Positions 41,667 to 50,926 of a DNA stretch of 54,548 nucleotides are shown here, piece by piece (the stretch's first letter is position 1; each line of letters begins with the position of its first letter). Below the pieces are notes generated by a model. It was not told the origin of the DNA. It was given only the letters and a program-made list of their open reading frames with translations, and did no database searches. Location: contig JBCCMP010000002.1 in the NCBI GenBank assembly GCA_039026295.1, positions 1 through 54,548 on the forward strand. The letters run 5' to 3'. Position numbers and translations under genes: made by a program. Source of the DNA: Thermohalobaculum sp039026295 (GTDB lineage: Bacteria > Pseudomonadota > Alphaproteobacteria > Rhodobacterales > Rhodobacteraceae).

Positions 41667-41810
41667 ATGCTTAGTATTTTGTGTATTGCTGCTACTTGTT
41701 ATCGAGGCGCCCTTGCGGTGCATCAGACCCTCATTCAGATGACCGGGGCCTATCCCGGAGTAACGGCCCGCAATGTGGCCCCGCTGGCATCCTATCCAGA
41801 GCAAAGCTGA
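41667..41810 (+). CDS. Short ORF coupled to the next glycosyltransferase gene
   Basis: A 47-codon frame with GGGGTGA upstream of its ATG. It begins MLSILCIAATCYRGALAVHQ and ends with a TGA that overlaps the next gene's ATG (TGATG). I do not recognise it. It could be a real small protein, a translational coupler, or the remnant of a longer glycosyltransferase N-terminus. Confidence 0.35.
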   Translation: MLSILCIAATCYRGALAVHQTLIQMTGAYPGVTARNVAPLASYPEQS

Positions 41811-42877
41811 TGGTAGGGGTAAGCACGCAGAGCGAGCTGGTGATTCTGAACCTTATCCCCAATAACCGGGGCTGGCAGCCGATTACACATCTGGTCAAGA
41901 TGATGCACGAGATCTTCGGCGCGCGTGTGATCACACCCGGACCAGAGCGCGCCAGCCTGCCAGTACGCTTGGGCTTTCGTGTTTTGTCCCGCAGACGCGC
42001 CGAAGGGGCCCCCAGCCTTTTGATCATCGCCCCCAAGGCCGACAAGATCCGCAGGTTCCGCGAATTGCCCGAATGGCGTAATACATATCGGACGGTCGCG
42101 GCCTGGGTCATTGACTCGTTTCATTCGGAAAACCTGTCGGCCAGCGATGGTTTCCGCCATCTGGACAAGCTTTTTGTTACCTGGGGCGGTAACATTCCTG
42201 AATACCAAGCCATGACCAACGGCCCGGTCATCTGGCTGCCCTGGGGAACGGATGCCCTGCGCCTTGGACATGTGGAAGACAGTCGTCGCTGGGATCTCTT
42301 GCGCTTTGGGCGCCAGCCCGCGTCGTGGGAAGACGATGATGCGACCTCGGCCCAGCTGGCCGCACATGGCCTCAGCTTTCAGGGCCGGCCCGACGAAAAC
42401 ACCTACGACGGCCTTCTCAGCCGCTACCTGGCTCAGAGTAAGTTTATTCTGGCTCATTCGAATCTGGCCGATGGCTCGAGCTATACGCATTCCACACGCG
42501 AATATTTCACCGCCCGCTGGGTCGATGCCTTTGCCTGTGGCGCGGGTGTCATTGGGGTGCAGCCCAAAAGCGACCCGTTGTTCGAAACGATCCTTCCCGA
42601 AGCCATTGTGAATCTGGCCACAACTGACCGCGATGCCGAGCTGCCCCGCATCCGGCAGGACATCCAGGACTGGACGCCCGAGCGGGCCATCCGTATCCGC
42701 AACATGGCGCTTCACGATTTCGATTGGCGCTGGCGCCTGAAGGACGTGGCGCGCGAGCTGGACCTCCCAACCGAACGTCTCAACGCTGAACTGGCTGAAA
42801 TCCAACTGCTTTTGGACCAGGACGCGCAGCGTTTCAGCCCGAAGACGTCGAACAGTATGCAGAACGCTGGTTTTTGA
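41810..42877 (+). CDS. Putative GT-B glycosyltransferase (CgeB/Glyco_trans_1_2-like)
   Basis: A 355-residue protein. The N-terminal half has LVILNLIPNNRGWQPITHLV and SLLIIAPKADKIRRFRELP, then AAWVIDSFHSE and KLFVTWGGNIPEYQ. The C-terminal half has REYFTARWVDAFACGAGVIG, PLFETILPEAIVNL and a tail FDWRWRLKDVARELDLP, which match the donor-side part of the group that includes CgeB-type glycosyltransferases. I chose the ATG at 41810, which overlaps the stop of the 47-codon frame. A reading from 41681 is out of keeping with the family. The sugar is unknown. Confidence 0.65.
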   Translation: MVGVSTQSELVILNLIPNNRGWQPITHLVKMMHEIFGARVITPGPERASLPVRLGFRVLSRRRAEGAPSLLIIAPKADKIRRFRELPEWRNTYRTVAAWVIDSFHSENLSASDGFRHLDKLFVTWGGNIPEYQAMTNGPVIWLPWGTDALRLGHVEDSRRWDLLRFGRQPASWEDDDATSAQLAAHGLSFQGRPDENTYDGLLSRYLAQSKFILAHSNLADGSSYTHSTREYFTARWVDAFACGAGVIGVQPKSDPLFETILPEAIVNLATTDRDAELPRIRQDIQDWTPERAIRIRNMALHDFDWRWRLKDVARELDLPTERLNAELAEIQLLLDQDAQRFSPKTSNSMQNAGF

Positions 42878-42900
42878 GTTAGCGGAAAGGACAGTACATC

Positions 42901-43803
42901 ATGGAGTATAGAAACTTCAAAGATCTGAACCAATGCATCATTGATCACCTTCACCTTGTACCGTCCGATGTTAATCTCATCGTTGGCATTCCGCGCAGCG
43001 GGATGCCGCCGGCACTGTTACTTGCGCTCCACCTCGATCTTCCTGTGACCGACCTGCAGGGGCTCATGGAAGGGCGCCTGATGAAAGGGGGGGATCGGAT
43101 GCGCTTCGTTCCGACCTCCGATGACTACAAGGTACTGATCGTCGACGACTCCATTTTCACCGGCTCGGCCTTTACCGAAGCGCGCCAGCAACTCGCTGAC
43201 GCAAACCTCCCCCACGAATGCCTCTTCCTGAGCGTCTACGTGCGGGACGATCGCAAAGATGATGTCGACATCTATTTTGAAGAACTCAAGGGGCGCAAAT
43301 GGCTCTTTGAATGGAACAAGTTCAACCATGGTTCAGTGCCGAACATGTGCATGGATTTCGACGGCGTGCTGTGCCGCGACCCCTCGAAAGAAGAAGACGA
43401 TGATGGCGAGCGCTATCTGAACTTCATCAAGACAGCAGAACCTCTGTTTCGGGTACGTCGAAAAATCGGCTGGATCGTCACCTCGCGACTTGAGAAATAC
43501 CGTGCGCCCACAGTCGAGTGGCTGGAACGCCACAACATCGAATATGGAGAGCTGCGGATGATGGACCTTCCGTCTCTCAGTGAGCGCACCTCTTCAAAAG
43601 CAAACAAATTCAAAGCCCGCGTGTATAACGAGACATCAGCTTCGCTTTTTGTCGAAGGCCATCTTGGGCACTCTGCGGAAATAGCCCGCATCTCGGGCCG
43701 CCCTGTCTTGTGCCCGGGGCATGCGGAACTGGTTCAGCCGACCGGTTTTGCGGTTGCAAGGGGTCGCGTCAAGCGGCAGCTCCAACGGCGCGGACTGCTC
43801 TAG
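42901..43803 (+). CDS. Phosphoribosyltransferase-HAD fusion protein
   Basis: A 300-residue two-domain protein. Residues ~1-130 are a type I phosphoribosyltransferase: NLIVGIPRSGMPPALLLALH and the PRPP loop VLIVDDSIFTGSAFTEAR. Residues ~148-285 are a HAD-like domain with MCMDFDGVLCRDPS at motif I, WIVTSRLEKYRAPTVEWL at motif II and FVEGHLGHSAEIAR near motif IV. Proteins of this make-up occur in polysaccharide gene clusters, but I know of no proven reaction. AAGGA upstream supports the start. It follows the GT-B gene by 23 bp and precedes the broken GMC gene. Confidence 0.8.
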   Translation: MEYRNFKDLNQCIIDHLHLVPSDVNLIVGIPRSGMPPALLLALHLDLPVTDLQGLMEGRLMKGGDRMRFVPTSDDYKVLIVDDSIFTGSAFTEARQQLADANLPHECLFLSVYVRDDRKDDVDIYFEELKGRKWLFEWNKFNHGSVPNMCMDFDGVLCRDPSKEEDDDGERYLNFIKTAEPLFRVRRKIGWIVTSRLEKYRAPTVEWLERHNIEYGELRMMDLPSLSERTSSKANKFKARVYNETSASLFVEGHLGHSAEIARISGRPVLCPGHAELVQPTGFAVARGRVKRQLQRRGLL

Positions 43804-43805
43804 AT

Positions 43806-45242
43806 ATCTCCGACTATGACATCGTTTTCATTGCCAGCGGATTTGCCAGCGGTTTTTTCTTGCGCAAACGCTTGCAGACGTCTGCTCCGAACGCGCGCTT
43901 TCTCGTTCTGGAACGCGGGCCGCTGGTACAGCGCCACGATCAGATCGCGGATCGTCGTAACACTCCTGTTTCCAATATTAACACCTATCGCATGACGAGC
44001 CCGGACGGGGCTGAGACCAACAAGGTGTGGCAGTTCAATATCGGGTTTGGTGGCAGCTCAAATTGCTGATGGGCCGGTACGCCCCGGATGTTACCGGCCG
44101 ATTTCGAGATGCAAACGCGCTATGGCGTCGGTCGGGATTGGCCGGTCAACTACGATGAGCTGGCGCCGTATTACGACCAGGTTGAAGCGGTCATGGAGAT
44201 TGCGGGATCAACCCGCACACCGTTTCCCAATCGCGCCCCCTACCCTTTGCCGGGCCATCGTATGTCGGATCCCGACCGGGCTTTGCAGGCGGCCTATCCC
44301 GATTTCTATTTCAATCAACCAACCGCCCGCGCCAGTCGGCCAACGGACAATCGCGGGCAGTGTTGTGCGAACGGGGTATGCCATCTGTGCCCGGTGGATG
44401 CGAAATTCACGAGCCTCAACGGCATGCGCGATGTCTATGACGATCCCCGCGTGACCCTGATGGTAGATGCGCAGGTGCTTGCCGTCGATGTCGAGGCCGG
44501 TATGGCTAAGGGTGTGATCTATGCAAAGGACGGTCGGGAACATCGGGTCGCCGCAGAGACTGTGGTCATGGGCGCCAATGCCATTTTCAACCCCTATCTT
44601 CTTCTGCGATCCGGACTGACAGACGATCCCGTGGGTCAGCGTTTGCACGAGCAAGGCTCATTTCAGGCACATGTTTATCTCGATGGGATGTCGAGCTTTC
44701 AAGGCTCAAGTGCGATTACGGGGCATGGCTATATGCTCTACGACGGGGAACACCGGCGCGAAGCGGGCACGACCGTGATGGGGGATGACCCGGCAAGCAG
44801 TGTTGTGGACCGCAATTTGATCCATCATCAGGTGCGCAATCTCTTTGTTGTCGCCACGCCGTTGGTTTTGCGCAGCGAGGTTGACCTCGTCATCAAGAGG
44901 CTTCGGGACAACATTCCGGGGCTGCGTATGGAGCAAGCGGAACTGGAACGGTTCGCCGAGGACTTTCTGGTGGATTACAAACGTATCAAGGCGCGGCGGC
45001 GCCGTGTGGCTCTGTTGGGTGCACGTGTTGCCGAAAGCTGGCCCGAGGATTTGGCCGCAGCCGTGCTACCAAATTTTGTAACGGCGCCCCTGCAGGGGTT
45101 CGAAAACAGGTTGTTCCGCGCATTTTTTCTGGGAACCGACTTTCTTGACGTAGAGAATGACCCGACACAACAGGTGACATACTTGTATATACCGAATGCT
45201 TATGACGTGGGCTGTGCCAACCGATTGGCGCAGTACGATTAA
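43806..45242 (+). pseudogene. GMC-type FAD oxidoreductase, interrupted by an in-frame TGA
   Basis: One reading frame runs from 43806 to 45242 except for a TGA at 44067-44069. Before it: YDIVFIASGFASGFFLRKR (FAD site), FLVLERGP and IGFGGSSNC. After it, in the same frame: WAGTPRMLPADFEMQTRYGV, NGVCHLCPVDAKF and YLYIPNAYDVGCANRLAQYD. Intact GMC relatives read NCWWG or similar at this place, so TGG probably became TGA. The FAD loop is also altered (ASGFASG where GSGFAGS is usual), and no normal start codon lies near the beginning. All three point to a recent pseudogene. A separate product from the ATG at 44088 would lack the FAD domain. A sequencing error is possible for the stop alone. Confidence 0.78.
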
Positions 45243-45300
45243 GCCTGGCCAGGGGTGAGCGCAGCCGGAGGTCAGGCTGGGGCGATCTCTGGCCGCATCC

Positions 45301-47421
45301 TCAAAACGGCTCTACCGCTCCGGCAGACGGGGTTTCACCCCGCGGGCGACCAAAAAAGTCATCGAAGGGCAACGTACCGCCGGCACTCTTGTGCCGGTCT
45401 GGATGCGGCAGCGGCACGGGCAGCGTTCTGGGGCTGGCAAAGGACAGGTCCATCTTGGGCAAGCGTGAGGTGCGATCCAGCTTGAGCGTCCAGCGCGCCT
45501 CGGCGGGCCAGGCCGTCCGCCCGGTGTTTGTCACACGCACGCCGGTTTGCTCGAAGGTCACGGCAAAATCCCCATCTGTCGCGCGGAGCGTGGACCGCAG
45601 ACCCTGCACAAAAAGCATGTGCCAACGGTCCTCCGCCGCATGGGCTTGCCAATAGGCTTGGTCCGTGGCGGGTGTGCCTTCAACACCTGGCTGATCCTCG
45701 GTGATCTCGGCATACGGAACAACAAAACTGTCCCCCCGCTGGATATGGCGCGTAAAATTCCCCGTCTGAGGGGTGAACCCATAGCGGATACCGCGAAACC
45801 GGGGGTGAATGCCGTCGAAAGTCATCGTCAGGTCCAAACCGCTGTCACCGGCCGCGCCTTCGTGCAGCAGCACGTTCTCCTGCGTGTAGTTCTGGAAAAC
45901 CTCATTGCCTTTGTGGAAGTCCCAAGGCTCGCCCTGAGCATTTTCGGAACTCAGAAGATTTAATGCGCTGATCCCGTAAAGCGCGAGCGGGACATCTGTG
46001 TTGTCAGGGGCAGGATTGTCCATGTCGGTGCGCACGACACCTTGCCAGCGATTGGGATGTTTTCGCGGCGCATCAGGCAGGATGGCGACCATATTGCGGA
46101 TCGTCACGCCGCCAAGATCCACGACAACAAAGGGACCGATCGTCTTCGCCGTCCCAATGATGAGCGCCTTGTCGATCACGTAATTCCCGGGGACTTCGAG
46201 CTTGCGCTTATTGGCGGCATCAAAGCTGACAGGGTGGAACCCGCCTTCACAGACAACGCGGTCGAGATTATAGGCGCTGCCCCTTACGGCACTGGTGTTG
46301 AGCCGGAGACAGGGTTGATCCGCCCGTTCCTTCGCAAGACCCGACCAGCCGGTTCGTGAAAAGACATCGCAGACCCCCAGATAAACCTGAGAACAATTCG
46401 CAATCCGAACCGGACCGTGGCCGTTGGATAACTGGCCTCGTTTGGGCCCGCCATGGAGCGCGTCCGCATCCTGTGCGACCGCCATGCCCACAAGGGCAAA
46501 CCGCGTCTTGGGGCTGTTCAGAAGAAACCCATAATTCCGCCAGTTGGTCACATGGCAATTGCCCACAAGAACGGTGCCGGGCGTGTCCTTCTTGATCTCA
46601 AAATCGAGATGATCAAAGCCGCTGAAGCGACAGTTCCAAACGGTGTGATGACAGGGCGTGCTTGATCTGGTCCAGTGCAGGGGCGAGCGCGTGCTGCGAC
46701 CGGTTTCCGTGGTCGCGTCCCAGGTGCCCTGAAATGCCAGATTTGCAACGCTAAACCCTTCTACGCGTGACCGCTTGCCGAGCTTAAAAACCCATGAGCC
46801 GTCATCTGCGGCCCGCAGGACCGGCTGTGCGCCATTGCCCCAGGCATCGACAAGACCAAGTTTTTGACCGCGCACATCAATGGTGGGCAATGCATAGGTC
46901 TGTCCGCGCTTGAACAGAACCCGAAGCGGTTTATCGGCCCGGACAACCGCCTCCAAAAGGGCGCGCGGGGTCTCAACGGTCTGACACTCCGGGGGCGCGC
47001 CCACCCAGGTTTCCGCCGGATCGAAGGACGCACAGACCGTTCGCGCTTCGGGATAGGTCAGTGACGGGTCTGCAACCACAACGCTCTCGGTCGCGCGCGC
47101 TTCGTTGCCCGAACGGTCGCGGGCCCAGAGCTCGACCTCATAGGTGCCGGGCTCAGGAAAGAAGAACGCCACCTGCTTGCCGTAAGCCCGGTTCGCATCG
47201 CGCCATGCGGGTACCATGTTCTCGGGCGCATCGAACGGGGCAAGCGGGGCGCCCTTGACCTGCCAGACATAGGTGATCGCATGGAAACTGGGATCGTAGG
47301 TGCCCTCGGGCTCAGAAACGTCAGAAAGGTCGAACCCGTCCAGATCGACCGCCTCGAACCATAGACCCGCCGGGGCCGTCACATCCGGCCCAGCAATCGC
47401 CAAAATACGTAAGCGCGCCAA
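45301..47421 (-). CDS. PKD-like plus right-handed beta-helix protein
   Basis: A 706-residue protein with no signal peptide. Residues ~1-115 hold a PKD/Ig-like domain (VAFFFPEPGTYEVELWARD). From ~150 to ~480 a right-handed beta-helix follows (VEGFSVANLAFQG, NCRFSGFDHLDFEI, VLVGNCHVTNW), as in pectate-lyase-like and tailspike proteins. A C-terminal beta domain ends the protein. The TTG start at 47421 is supported by GGGAGG eight bases upstream. A terminator at 47492 separates it from the related gene upstream, so it may have its own promoter. It resembles the protein at 47520 in architecture. Polysaccharide binding or cleavage is likely; no catalytic residues can be assigned. Confidence 0.75.
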   Translation of the reverse strand: MARLRILAIAGPDVTAPAGLWFEAVDLDGFDLSDVSEPEGTYDPSFHAITYVWQVKGAPLAPFDAPENMVPAWRDANRAYGKQVAFFFPEPGTYEVELWARDRSGNEARATESVVVADPSLTYPEARTVCASFDPAETWVGAPPECQTVETPRALLEAVVRADKPLRVLFKRGQTYALPTIDVRGQKLGLVDAWGNGAQPVLRAADDGSWVFKLGKRSRVEGFSVANLAFQGTWDATTETGRSTRSPLHWTRSSTPCHHTVWNCRFSGFDHLDFEIKKDTPGTVLVGNCHVTNWRNYGFLLNSPKTRFALVGMAVAQDADALHGGPKRGQLSNGHGPVRIANCSQVYLGVCDVFSRTGWSGLAKERADQPCLRLNTSAVRGSAYNLDRVVCEGGFHPVSFDAANKRKLEVPGNYVIDKALIIGTAKTIGPFVVVDLGGVTIRNMVAILPDAPRKHPNRWQGVVRTDMDNPAPDNTDVPLALYGISALNLLSSENAQGEPWDFHKGNEVFQNYTQENVLLHEGAAGDSGLDLTMTFDGIHPRFRGIRYGFTPQTGNFTRHIQRGDSFVVPYAEITEDQPGVEGTPATDQAYWQAHAAEDRWHMLFVQGLRSTLRATDGDFAVTFEQTGVRVTNTGRTAWPAEARWTLKLDRTSRLPKMDLSFASPRTLPVPLPHPDRHKSAGGTLPFDDFFGRPRGETPSAGAVEPF

Positions 47422-47491
47422 CCGTGTAACCTCCCAGGCTCAGAGGAACCAAAACCTTGGACAGCTTACAGCCCTGCCGCGCTCAGAAAAG

Positions 47492-47517
47492 AAAAAAGCG
47501 CCGGAACCGGCGCTTTT
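47492..47517 (-). terminator. Rho-independent terminator
   Basis: A perfect GCGCCGG/CCGGCGC stem with flanking A and T runs lies directly after the stop of the minus-strand beta-helix gene at 47520. Read on the minus strand it ends in six T. It should stop the 51159-47520 transcript. Confidence 0.82.
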
Positions 47518-47519
47518 CC

Positions 47520-49502
47520 TCAGGTTTCGAGGTCAGGTTCAAACGGTCCAACCGAGAGGGTGGACCTGGAGAGGCCCGCGATCACCGTCGTACGGAGATT
47601 GCCGTCGAAATCCAGCAACGAAACCTTCCCTGTTGCGCCACCAATGGCCGGAGAACCGGCTTCAGGTTTGAACAACGCGGTCACTTCATCCGAATAGGCG
47701 CGAGATGTATCGAGCGGTTCGCCTTGCCACCTCTCGCCATCGTAGACCACGTTGGAGGTGGGTGTTTCATCCAGAGGCGCGTGTTGGGTTGTCCCGTTTC
47801 GCGCGCCCGACAGCCGAGGCGCATGAAGAATGTTTTCCCCAAAATATGTCGCGCCGCTCAGGGCCGTGTACCCGCCGACATCGAAGTCATGGCTGGCCGA
47901 CTCGCCACGGTTGGTTGCATTTGCGTTCGACCGCAGATCGATCAGGGCATTGCTGTAAAACTCGGACCGCCGCCCCCCCGCTCCGGACTGATAAGGATCA
48001 TCATCCTCATCGGTAAACATTTCCCGCGTGCCAGTAGAGCTTCCTGGCAGCGAATTTGGCACGACCAATAAGCCGTTGCGCCATGTGACGCCGCCCATCG
48101 GGCTGACAATCGCCGCTTTGGGGTGGAACGTGCTCACGATCTTAAAGCGATCAACAATTACAAAGTTATCGCCGACAGCCGCCTGCCCGGTGCCGGTATG
48201 CACCGCCAATGTCCCGCCTTCGCTGCGCAACCGTTCGATGACAAGCTCTTGATCATTGATGTTGTTGCTGCCTGAGTTCCAGCGAATGACCGGCTGCATC
48301 GAGCGACTTGTTTCCCCGGCAGACCAGTCATTGAATGAAGTCATGCAGCAGTTGGAGACGACCACCATGCCGCTCGGGCGGGTCAGCCGGAAGCAGCCGT
48401 GGTCTGGCCAGTAAGGCGCTCCGCTGTTCTTTCCGCGGCCATTAACGGTTCCTGTCGGTTGCTTGATTTCACATCCCGCAATGCCGACCTTTCCGCCATC
48501 GCCCATCAGGATGCCATAGTCGAACCAGCCGATAATCTGGCAGTTGGAGAGATAAACGTTCTCCATGGGGTTTAGTTCATCGTTTGTCGAAACGTTGAGG
48601 GAGGTCCCCCCAATATTCTCAAGCCGACAATTGTAGACAGTCTTGTGGGCGCTGCTGGTGTTATTCTCAAACTCAATGCCACCGCCACCGGGATCAGTGG
48701 GCTGAGACGTGGCGGTCGGATCGTATTCACCGAGTATGCGAATATCGCACACCACGGCCTCGGTTACGTCATCGCCGCCAATGGTAATCGCGGTACTTCC
48801 AGAGCCTGACATATCCAGGAGCGGGCGTGTTGAGCTTGCGCCATGTCCGAACCGACCGATATATGGCCGCTCTTGCGTGTTGTTGTCCATGACAACGGGG
48901 CTGGTGAACGTCTCGTCATAGCGAAGCAGAAGGCGCGGATTTGCGCGTGTGCTGAGATGCGACACCGCCGCTGCGATTGTGGTAAACTCGGCCGCCCCCG
49001 CTGGTTTGCCAGCAAAGTTGCCAACTGCCGACACCACCGCCGTATCCGCCCCGGCAAAGACCACGTCCGGGTCTTCCACCGTGATTGACGTCGATTTGGT
49101 CAGCTGCCCCTCGCCATCATAGGCCGTATGCGCGACGCCGTAGGTGCCAGGACGGGAAAATACATGTGCCCCGCGGGGGCCATAGCCCAGGTTCGAATCC
49201 GTCCCCCAAAGCGGCGCGTTGCTCAGCGCGGTGAAGTTGCCCGGGTCGTCATAGGACCAGATGCCTTCGATGTCGTGATAGGGACTTTCGACCCGTACGG
49301 CACTTGATGTTGCATCAGCTGAGAACAAAGCGCCCATGGGTGCCACGCCCGTGGAGCGGTTGGATGAAACCGCAAGGGTCATGCTGGACGAAACCTGCTC
49401 TCCCCAAGTGGCCACATTGGCCGAAGCGGTCTGGCCCCCCTGACTGGCCGAGACCGCAACCGCGTCACCCGTTATAAAGCCCTGAAACTTGAAATTCGGC
49501 AT
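47520..49502 (-). CDS. PKD-like plus right-handed beta-helix protein
   Basis: A 660-residue protein with no signal peptide. Residues ~15-150 form beta-sandwich domains with HVFSRPGTYGVAHTAYDGEG in the PKD position, matching the layout of the protein at 45301. From ~160 a right-handed beta-helix runs to about 560 (AAVSHLSTRANPRLLLRYD, VCDIRILGEYDP, YLSNCQIIGWFDYGILMGD). The C-terminus resembles the 'SPAIGGA...DFDGNLR' ending common in such proteins. Its ATG at 49502 overlaps the preceding stop (TGATG). The first two genes of the run, a spike-type small protein and a LamG-like protein, suggest a multi-protein surface or virion-spike assembly. Confidence 0.75.
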   Translation of the reverse strand: MPNFKFQGFITGDAVAVSASQGGQTASANVATWGEQVSSSMTLAVSSNRSTGVAPMGALFSADATSSAVRVESPYHDIEGIWSYDDPGNFTALSNAPLWGTDSNLGYGPRGAHVFSRPGTYGVAHTAYDGEGQLTKSTSITVEDPDVVFAGADTAVVSAVGNFAGKPAGAAEFTTIAAAVSHLSTRANPRLLLRYDETFTSPVVMDNNTQERPYIGRFGHGASSTRPLLDMSGSGSTAITIGGDDVTEAVVCDIRILGEYDPTATSQPTDPGGGGIEFENNTSSAHKTVYNCRLENIGGTSLNVSTNDELNPMENVYLSNCQIIGWFDYGILMGDGGKVGIAGCEIKQPTGTVNGRGKNSGAPYWPDHGCFRLTRPSGMVVVSNCCMTSFNDWSAGETSRSMQPVIRWNSGSNNINDQELVIERLRSEGGTLAVHTGTGQAAVGDNFVIVDRFKIVSTFHPKAAIVSPMGGVTWRNGLLVVPNSLPGSSTGTREMFTDEDDDPYQSGAGGRRSEFYSNALIDLRSNANATNRGESASHDFDVGGYTALSGATYFGENILHAPRLSGARNGTTQHAPLDETPTSNVVYDGERWQGEPLDTSRAYSDEVTALFKPEAGSPAIGGATGKVSLLDFDGNLRTTVIAGLSRSTLSVGPFEPDLET

Positions 49503-50926
49503 CAGGCCATCCCCCATTTGGACGCCAGATAGGCGTGGTGACTGGACCGGTTCGTGATGTCGCCAGTGATCACAACTTCACAGACGGCACCGTCGACCTC
49601 GGCATTCGAGGATCGATTTGTCATGAGATGCAGCACCGCGGTCGGATCGAGCGGTGTCGAATAGACTGCGCTAGCACGCTCGGCATTGCCGACGAAAATG
49701 CGCACCGTACCTGTCCCGGTCCGGTCGAAAATGGCCGACAGGATCAGCGGCCCGCCGAAAGGTCCGCCGGTCAGCGCCGCGCTGTCGCCAATGCCCGCTG
49801 CGTTGAAGCGCCCGTCGAACTGCGTGTCGGAATTGGCATCGATCTGCATGTCATTGGCGGCCTCGAAGGCCACCAGTGCGCCATACTGGCTTGCGACACC
49901 GTCGATGATGACCGCCATATGCAGCGCCACATCGCCCGAGGGCGGCAAGCTCAACGGCGCTTGCATCCAGTCCGAACCGGTGAAGTCCACGACGTTCAGC
50001 CCGTTCTGAGCGCGGGTGCCGCTGCTGGGCTGTGGTGCGACAACGGTTTGCGTCAGATCCGCAGTGCCCGCCTTGTCGCCCCAGAGCGAGACAGCGGCGC
50101 CGGACAGAGTTGCGGTATCGGACGCATCGTACCAGGCAATGAGACTCGGATCGACGGATGGGATAAACCCGGTGCTCGACGCGCTGAGCCCGGCGCTTGC
50201 AGCGCTGCGTTGACCTTGCGTATTGGTCTGTGTCTCAAGCACGCGCAACGTCTCGCCATCATCGGCCGCAGCAACCGTGTAAGTGGCGCCGGTCGCGCCA
50301 GCGATATCCGCCCCCGAGCGCTGCCATTGCCAGCTTTGCGTTGGGTCCCCCGCAATCGGATCGTAGACCCACAAGCCGGGGACAGCGCTCAGCACCTGGC
50401 CAATCTGGGCGCTTCCGGTGATCTTTGGCGGCGCCAGCGCAACCGGACCGCTCTGCAGATTGCCAGTGTCAAAGCTGGTCGTACCCGCAAACCCGGAGGG
50501 CTGGGTGACAGTCATGTCGATCGCGCCTTCTGCCGCGACCACGATCAGCGTGTTGTCCGGCAGCGTGTTGATCGCCAGATCGCTGTCTCTGATCGTCACA
50601 TTGATCTGCCCGGTCTGGCGCTGGTCCAGATCGTCAGCGATCTCGTAGACCACCGTGTCAAACCCGGTGATCCCCGGCGGTGGCGTATAGGTGACGGTGT
50701 TGTCGGCTTCCGCAACAGCCGTCCCGAGGGCAGCGCTAGCCGAAATCAGCGTCAGCGCCTCATCTTCGGGGTCGACATCATTGGACAGCACCGCCACCGT
50801 GACCGCGCCGCTGTTGCGCAGCACGTTCAGGGTATCGTCATTGGCAACGGGCGCCTTGTTGGTGAACACAATCGCGCCACCAGAGGTCCCGGTCCAGATA
50901 TTGGCCAGGTCGAGAATATCGCGCAT
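49502..50926 (-). CDS. Cadherin-like / LamG-like repeat protein
   Basis: A 474-residue protein without a signal peptide. Residues ~25-110 are a cadherin-like tandem domain (APVANDDTLNVLRNSG, VLSNDVDPEDEALTLISASA, GFDTVVYEIADD). Residues ~160-250 are an Ig/fibronectin-like fold (PKITGSAQIGQVLSAVPGLW, WQRSGADIAGATGATYTVAA). Residues ~260-474 are a concanavalin/LamG-like domain (LIAWYDASDTATLSG, LNVVDFTGSDWMQAPL, YLASKWGMA). These modules bind sugars or other surface ligands. It is coupled by TGATG overlaps to the small protein before it and the beta-helix protein after it. Confidence 0.75.
   Translation of the reverse strand: MRDILDLANIWTGTSGGAIVFTNKAPVANDDTLNVLRNSGAVTVAVLSNDVDPEDEALTLISASAALGTAVAEADNTVTYTPPPGITGFDTVVYEIADDLDQRQTGQINVTIRDSDLAINTLPDNTLIVVAAEGAIDMTVTQPSGFAGTTSFDTGNLQSGPVALAPPKITGSAQIGQVLSAVPGLWVYDPIAGDPTQSWQWQRSGADIAGATGATYTVAAADDGETLRVLETQTNTQGQRSAASAGLSASSTGFIPSVDPSLIAWYDASDTATLSGAAVSLWGDKAGTADLTQTVVAPQPSSGTRAQNGLNVVDFTGSDWMQAPLSLPPSGDVALHMAVIIDGVASQYGALVAFEAANDMQIDANSDTQFDGRFNAAGIGDSAALTGGPFGGPLILSAIFDRTGTGTVRIFVGNAERASAVYSTPLDPTAVLHLMTNRSSNAEVDGAVCEVVITGDITNRSSHHAYLASKWGMA

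Noticed and set aside
44067..44069. TGA read as selenocysteine in the GMC gene
   Set aside because: Relatives have Trp, not Cys, at this place. The FAD loop is also degraded and no start codon is seen, which fits decay better.
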